Under the pieces are notes generated by a model that did no database searches, was not told the origin of the DNA, and saw nothing but the letters and a program-made list of their open reading frames with translations. A DNA stretch of 57,240 nt from Proteobacteria bacterium CG1_02_64_396 (GTDB lineage: Bacteria > Pseudomonadota > MNWR01 > CG1-02-64-396), in assembly GCA_001872725.1 (NCBI GenBank), contig MNWR01000102.1, positions 1-57,240 of the forward strand. The letters are read 5' to 3'. The position numbers and the translations under genes were made by a program. Each line of letters opens with the position of its first letter. Position 1 is the stretch's first letter. Below, piece by piece: positions 53,067 to 57,240 of the stretch.

Positions 53067-54821
53067 ATGAGACACCTCGTCACCACCGTTACCACCCTAG
53101 AAGGGTTTGAGACTTGGCTGCGCGAGTCGCTACCGACCGACGCCGGGGCGGTGTTGATCCAGCTGTTTGTGGGTCAACAAGATCGGGTTTGGATGGAGGG
53201 CCTGGCCGCCGTGGCGACCCAGATTGCGCCTTGGGCGGTGGTGGTCGGGGCGACCTCGGCGGGGGAGATCGACCGGGGGTTGGTGCGGCTTAAAACGACG
53301 GTTGTCTCGGCACTGGTTTTCGATTCCAGTCACCTCAAAGGGGTGATGATCGAGGGGGATCGGGGACTGGAGGTCGGCAGGCAAATCGGCGCCGCCTTGG
53401 TCGACATTCCCGAACTCAAGGGGGTTTTGCTGCTCGCCCCGGTGACCCGAATCGACGCCGCCCAGGTGGCGCTGGGGCTGGGCGAGGTTTTGCCCGACAC
53501 GCCCCTGTTCGGCGGCGGGGCAGCGGGGATATTGGGCCAGGACGACGATCCGGGTTTGCTGCTGGGCACCCGCATCAGCAACCGGGGCTGCGTCGCTGTG
53601 GCCTTGTCGGGCGCCGATCTGCACCTTGAAACCCACCTCTTCATGGGTTGGAAAAGCCTCGGCCCGGTGATGCAACTGACCGGGGTTGAGGGGTTCGACA
53701 TCCGCACCATCGACGACGCCCCCGCCATCGAGGCCTATCGCAAATACCTGGGGATCGATCCCAGCGACGAAGAGCTTTTTTTGTTCGAATTCCCCCTGCT
53801 CATCCAGCGGGGCGAGCAAGCGGTGGCCCGCAACCCGGTCTCCTCCAGCCGTGGGGGGGCAGTGCGGTTGGTGGCCGATGTGCATCAAGGGGAGGAGGCT
53901 CGGCTCGGCTACCTCGATGTGGATGCCATCGCCGAGCGGGTGCGGGCGGTGCTGACGGTATTGTCCCGGTTTGCCCCCGAGGCGGTGCTGCTGTACTCCT
54001 GCATTTGCCGCCGATTTACCCTGCAAAACGATGTCGCGTTCGAAATCCTTCCCTTTCAGGCATTGGCTGCAACCGCCGGGTTTTTCACCTATGGGGAGTT
54101 TGCGCTCAGTGGTGGCGCCCCCCAGTTGCTCAACTCCAGCCAGGTGGTGGTCGCCTTGCGAGAGGGGGCGGCGGCGGGGCCGGTCACCCTTGCCGAGGAT
54201 GCTCAAACGGTCGATCCCATCAGCCTGCGCCACGCCCGCACCACCAGCCGTCTGTTCCGGTTCATCGGCTCGTTGAGCGAGGAGCTGGAGCTGGCCAACG
54301 CCAGGCTGCGGTATCAATCGGAACACGACCCCCTGACCGGCGCCCGCAACCGCCGCGCCCTCGACGATGACCTGGAGCGGGAGATGGCCCGAGCCCATCG
54401 CTACGGTCGACCGCTGGCGCTGGTGATGTTCGATTTGGATCACTTTAAACGCTTCAACGACGACTACGGCCATGCGGCGGGGGACTTGGTGCTGGTGCGG
54501 TCGGTCGAGGCGGTGCATGCAGCCATACGGAGCAGCGACACCCTGGTCCGCTTTGGAGGCGAGGAGTTTTTGGTGTTGCTGCCCGAGACCGATCTTGAGG
54601 GGGCGTTTGAATTGGCCGAAAAGCTGCGCCACGCGATCCGGGGGCTTGTATTAAACCTGGGCGCCACCCCTTTACCCCCCGTCACCGCCTCCTTTGGGGT
54701 GGCCCTCTTCCCCCACCATGGCCACGATGGCGACACCCTGCTCAAGGCGGTTGATGCGGCGACCTACCGAGCCAAAGAGGGGGGAAGAGACCGGGTGGTG
54801 CGGGCCGAGGCAATCCCGTAA
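53067..54821 (+). CDS. FIST-GGDEF signalling protein
   Basis: The protein (584 aa) has an N-terminal FIST_N domain (about 15-200, GATSAGEI), FIST_C (about 215-370, with GFFTYGEFA), a short coiled coil (SLSEELELANARLRYQSEHD) and a C-terminal GGDEF domain. The active site is RFGGEEFL near residue 497; an RSSD I-site lies five residues upstream, so product inhibition is likely. FIST domains are thought to bind amino-acid-like small ligands. It would link an external or cytosolic small molecule to c-di-GMP. No membrane segment. Confidence 0.92.
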   Translation: MRHLVTTVTTLEGFETWLRESLPTDAGAVLIQLFVGQQDRVWMEGLAAVATQIAPWAVVVGATSAGEIDRGLVRLKTTVVSALVFDSSHLKGVMIEGDRGLEVGRQIGAALVDIPELKGVLLLAPVTRIDAAQVALGLGEVLPDTPLFGGGAAGILGQDDDPGLLLGTRISNRGCVAVALSGADLHLETHLFMGWKSLGPVMQLTGVEGFDIRTIDDAPAIEAYRKYLGIDPSDEELFLFEFPLLIQRGEQAVARNPVSSSRGGAVRLVADVHQGEEARLGYLDVDAIAERVRAVLTVLSRFAPEAVLLYSCICRRFTLQNDVAFEILPFQALAATAGFFTYGEFALSGGAPQLLNSSQVVVALREGAAAGPVTLAEDAQTVDPISLRHARTTSRLFRFIGSLSEELELANARLRYQSEHDPLTGARNRRALDDDLEREMARAHRYGRPLALVMFDLDHFKRFNDDYGHAAGDLVLVRSVEAVHAAIRSSDTLVRFGGEEFLVLLPETDLEGAFELAEKLRHAIRGLVLNLGATPLPPVTASFGVALFPHHGHDGDTLLKAVDAATYRAKEGGRDRVVRAEAIP

Positions 54822-54914
54822 CAACCCTGGGAGCGACACCAAGGGCGATGCGACCCCTTTTAAATGAGACCCTGTTCAAACCGGTCATTTCCACCGTCGA
54901 TGAAGGAGCACCCC

Positions 54915-55325
54915 ATGAGTCAGCACCAAGGGCAATGCCACTGCGGCGCAATCCGCTATCTGCTCAAGATGAAGCCGATGCGGGTGGTGAACTGCCACTG
55001 TAACTTCTGCCGGAGCCACACCGGCGCCCCCTTTTCCACCTTTGCAGCGGTTGCCCAAACCCGTTTCGAAATCGAGATGGGGGAGGAGCACCTGAGTCGG
55101 TACAAGGTGGGGGAGCGGGGGATCAAACACTTCTGCAGCCAATGCGGCACCCCTTTGTTCAACCAGAACCACAAGTTTCCCGGTTTGAACATGGTCTACC
55201 TCGGCACCCTGGCCAACGCCCACAACTTCACCCCCGCCATCAACGTTTGGTGCGATAGCAAACTCGACTGGGTTGATGGGGTTGGAACGATTGAGTCGAA
55301 GGGGCAGGGGGTGGAAAGGTCTTAA
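54915..55325 (+). CDS. GFA (glutathione-dependent formaldehyde-activating) family protein
   Basis: The zinc protein (136 aa) has the family cysteines in GQCHCGAIRY, NCHCNFCRSHTG and FCSQCGTPLFNQ. The fold matches Gfa but the family is functionally diverse. AAGGAG precedes the ATG at 54915. Its stop TAA (55323-55325) is part of the terminal repeat of the element at 55322-55528, so the C-terminus may be determined by that insertion. Confidence 0.88.
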   Translation: MSQHQGQCHCGAIRYLLKMKPMRVVNCHCNFCRSHTGAPFSTFAAVAQTRFEIEMGEEHLSRYKVGERGIKHFCSQCGTPLFNQNHKFPGLNMVYLGTLANAHNFTPAINVWCDSKLDWVDGVGTIESKGQGVERS

Positions 55326-55528
55326 GGAAGCGCTGATGGATGAGCGCTTCCGAGCGACCCAGGGATGGGCCGCCAAAATAACGCTGTCGTAGAAGGCGAC
55401 CTAAATCGCCGAAGCTCTGCCGATTTTAAAAGCGAAGCAAAAACCATCGCCGCCTCAGGGCGCCTACTTTTGGTTTTTGCCGGGCGTGCCGATTCAAGGC
55501 AGGATGCCTTGAGTCGGCGTTTCCTTAA
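55322..55528. repeat. GGAAGCGC-type inverted-repeat element, copy F
   Basis: The long form (207 bp) starts TTAAGGAAGCGCTGATGGAT and ends GAGTCGGCGTTTCCTTAA. It is in inverted orientation relative to E and also contains the GCGCCTACTTTTGGTTTTTG segment. The first TAA of the terminal repeat is the stop codon of the GFA gene. Nothing else is seen in the rest of the 55326-55657 gap except a short upstream region with TTGAGGAGT as ribosome-binding site. Confidence 0.8.
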
Positions 55529-55657
55529 CCTGTTGGAGCGCCCCCTTCCCGCGTATCCCGCTGGCGTCAAGGGGATTCAACAGTCCGACACCTGTGGAGG
55601 CGGCTTGGTTGGCGTATCCTGACAGGCATTCATTCAACGCACCTTGAGGAGTCGTCG

Positions 55658-56650
55658 ATGTACAGCGAAGAGGATCTCGATGCCGCCATCGCGGCGGGGG
55701 TACTGACCCCCGAGGCGGTTCATGATTTCAGGGCCCATGTGGCTGCACAGCGCCGCACGGTGGCGGTCGACGAGGAGCATGTGAGGCTGCTGAGCGGGTT
55801 CAACGACATCTTTGTGGTCATCGCCTGCCTGCTGCTGTTGCTGGCGGTCGGCTGGATCGGGTCGGAGGTGCTCGGTGCGCTCGGGCTGACCCTACAAGCG
55901 GCGACCGCCTGGGGGCTGAGTGAATTTTTTGTGCTCAAGCGGCGCATGGCGCTGCCCGCCATCGTGCTGCTGCTCGTTTTTGTGGGCGGCGTCTACCTGA
56001 CCGGATTGGCCCTGCTGGAGGGACACGAGGGGTACGACATCATTCTGGCCGGGGGACTGGCGAGCGTGGCGGCTTGGCTGCACTGGCGCCGTTTCAAGGT
56101 GCCGATCACGGTAGCGGCGGGTATGGGGGCGCTGTCGGTGTTGGTGATCGGGACGCTCCTGCAAATGATTCCAGCGATCCGCGAGTGGGTGCTCCTGCTT
56201 GTCTTGATCGCTGGTGTCGGGGTGTTCGTGCTGGCGATGCGCTGGGATTTCAGCGACCGGGTCCGCGAGACCGGACGCTCCGACGTCGCCTTTTGGCTCC
56301 ACCTTCTGGCTGCGCCGATGATGATCCACCCGGTCTTTACCGTGGCGGCCCACGGCGGCGAGCCCTCGTTGGGGCAGGCGCTGGTGGTGGTGGGGCTCTA
56401 CCTGCTCATCGCCTGGGTTTCGCTGCTGATCGACCGCCGCGCCCTGATGGTCTCGGCCCTCGGCTACGTGCTCTACGCCTTTTCGAATCTGCTCAAACTC
56501 TACGGGGTGGTCAGCCTCGGCTTTGCCTTCACGGCGCTGGCCATCGGCGGCTTGCTCTTGCTGCTCTCGGCCTTTTGGCATGGCGCCCGGCAGGGGGTGG
56601 TCAGCCGGATGCCAGTGGGGTGGCAGGAGCGGTTGCCGCCTTTGCGGTGA
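55658..56650 (+). CDS. DUF2157-like polytopic membrane protein
   Basis: The protein (330 aa) has a soluble N-terminal helix bundle of about 45 residues (YSEEDLDAAIAAGVLTPEAV) followed by around ten hydrophobic helices. The arrangement resembles DUF2157 membrane proteins, of unknown function. GAGGAGT precedes the ATG at 55658. It is 24 bp ahead of the broken tautomerase gene and may once have been co-transcribed. Confidence 0.7.
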   Translation: MYSEEDLDAAIAAGVLTPEAVHDFRAHVAAQRRTVAVDEEHVRLLSGFNDIFVVIACLLLLLAVGWIGSEVLGALGLTLQAATAWGLSEFFVLKRRMALPAIVLLLVFVGGVYLTGLALLEGHEGYDIILAGGLASVAAWLHWRRFKVPITVAAGMGALSVLVIGTLLQMIPAIREWVLLLVLIAGVGVFVLAMRWDFSDRVRETGRSDVAFWLHLLAAPMMIHPVFTVAAHGGEPSLGQALVVVGLYLLIAWVSLLIDRRALMVSALGYVLYAFSNLLKLYGVVSLGFAFTALAIGGLLLLLSAFWHGARQGVVSRMPVGWQERLPPLR

Positions 56651-56674
56651 AGACAGCGAAGTCAAGGAGCCCCT

Positions 56675-56955
56675 ATGGCCGGCGTCCTGATCGAAGTCGG
56701 CAAGTCCTACACCCCGGCGCAAGAGATCGCACTTATGGAGGCGGTGATGGGGCGCTGCGGGAGGCGCTTCAGCTGCAGCACAACGACCGCAACGTCCGCC
56801 TCGTCGCCCACGAGTCCTACCGTTTTTTCTGCGCCCCCGAGCTGAACGAACCCAAACACTTCACCCACATCACCACTGACCTCTTCGCCGGCCGCTCCCT
56901 GGCGACCAAACGGCGCTTGTACATGAGCATCGCCGCCAATCTAGGGAAGCGTTGA
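56675..56955 (+). pseudogene. tautomerase family gene, frameshifted and truncated by a repeat insertion
   Basis: The ATG at 56675 has AAGGAG upstream and reads AGVLIEVGKSYTPAQEIALM. The frame breaks near 56745 (GTGATGGGGCG) and resumes as ALREALQLQHNDRNVRLVAH ... EPKHFTHITTDLFAGRSLAT. It ends AANLGKR-stop, where GGGAAGCGTTGA belongs to the GGAAGCGC-type repeat starting at 56942. The sequence resembles 4-oxalocrotonate-tautomerase-like proteins of about 135-140 aa, so the last 40 or so residues are missing. Confidence 0.75.
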
Positions 56956-57018
56956 TTAAAGGCCTCCTGCCTTTTTCAGCGACGCTCGGCAAAAACCAAA
57001 AATAGGCGCCCATGAGGC
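56942..57018. repeat. GGAAGCGC-type inverted-repeat element, copy G (left part)
   Basis: The copy starts TAGGGAAGCGTTGATTAAAG and continues GGCCTCCTGCC and GGCAAAAACCAAAAATAGGCG, as in copy E. It then runs directly into the 67-bp tandem repeat; no right end is seen within the window. Confidence 0.75.
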
Positions 57019-57240
57019 GACGTGGTAGGAGCGCCGCCCTCGGCGCGATGGCGTCCCGCCCCCCGCAGCGTCATCCCCGCGCAGGCGACGTGGTAGGAGC
57101 GCCGCCCCGGCGCGATGGCGTCCCGCCCCCCGCAGCGTCATCCCCGCGCAGGCGACGTGGTAGGAGCGCCGCCCCGGCGCGATGGCGTCCCGCCCCCCGC
57201 AGCGTCATCCCCGCGCAGGCGACGTGGTAGGAGCGCCGCC
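57019..57240. repeat. 67-bp tandem repeat running off the window end
   Basis: Units start at 57019, 57087, 57154 and 57221 (the last cut by the edge). They are near-identical; the first has one extra base. Each contains GACGTGGTAGGAGCGCCGCC, a GCGCCG..CGGCGC hairpin core and CAGCGTCATCCCCGCGCAGG. Copy number is unknown because the array continues outside. An inverted copy lies near the left end of the window. Confidence 0.85.

Noticed and set aside
53130-54632. 500-codon minus-strand open frame
   Set aside because: It lies opposite the FIST-GGDEF gene; low-complexity His/Gln-rich translation.

Overview
The window looks like the chromosome of a GC-rich member of the Pseudomonadota with ubiquinone-based respiration. 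It carries Coq7, a complete Rnf/Rsx operon in the order A-B-C-D-G-E, FolB/FolK, PlsY, Lgt, MobA and YacG. Placing it further is uncertain. The order lysM-dprA-topA followed by trmFO (the folate/FAD tRNA m5U54 methyltransferase, generally not the gammaproteobacterial enzyme), and a ParA-like ATPase next to a J-domain/RodZ-type HTH protein, argue against a typical gammaproteobacterium and would fit a deep-branching lineage. This is inference only.

Layout. 1-967: the end of a DDE transposase, abutting transposon ends and dispersed repeats. 968-3674: a small unknown protein, a Ste24-type M48 protease and coq7. 3770-9125: the rsx/rnf operon. 9234-13193: yacG with an unknown partner, mobA, a D-aminoacylase-type amidohydrolase, folK and folB. 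13685-27448: a long housekeeping run on the plus strand (proS, uspA, a lytic transglycosylase, plsY, lysM, dprA, topA, trmFO, an M23 endopeptidase, parA, J-HTH, dapE). 27449-28835: repeats, a small AT-richer membrane protein and a 216-bp MITE. 28836-31758: dsbC, a guanine-deaminase-like gene, a FrnE-like DsbA and a spermidine-synthase-like protein. 31792-35932: a c-di-GMP block (PAS/GAF/HD-GYP protein and two paralogous membrane diguanylate cyclases). 36195-41209: an ABC-F protein, a decayed parDE locus, a DUF1801 protein, a broken VOC gene, lgt and a HExxH protein.

41432-48034 is the most unusual part. It has a LodB-like flavoprotein, a LodA-like (cysteine tryptophylquinone type) oxidase and a VioB-type ferritin-like protein on the minus strand. 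Divergent from these are a putative beta-barrel protein and a PhyH-type 2-oxoglutarate dioxygenase with an unassigned N-terminal domain. The shared intergenic region holds a 16-bp palindrome and an 11-bp-stem hairpin. I infer a compact oxidative-tailoring or amino-acid-oxidase cluster. 48190-56955 holds accessory single genes: a secreted/membrane pair, a cupin, a VOC protein with a divergent WYL regulator and a TGACA-N6-TGTCA operator, AlkC, TfoX-N, FIST-GGDEF, GFA, a multi-TM protein and a broken tautomerase.

Two families of small inverted-repeat elements are scattered through the accessory parts. One has CTAGGAGTCTGTCGG ends, the other GGAAGCGCYGATT ends. They repeatedly sit exactly at gene 3' ends, where their terminal repeat supplies the stop codon. 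A 67-bp tandem repeat runs off the right edge, and a related copy lies inverted near the left edge.
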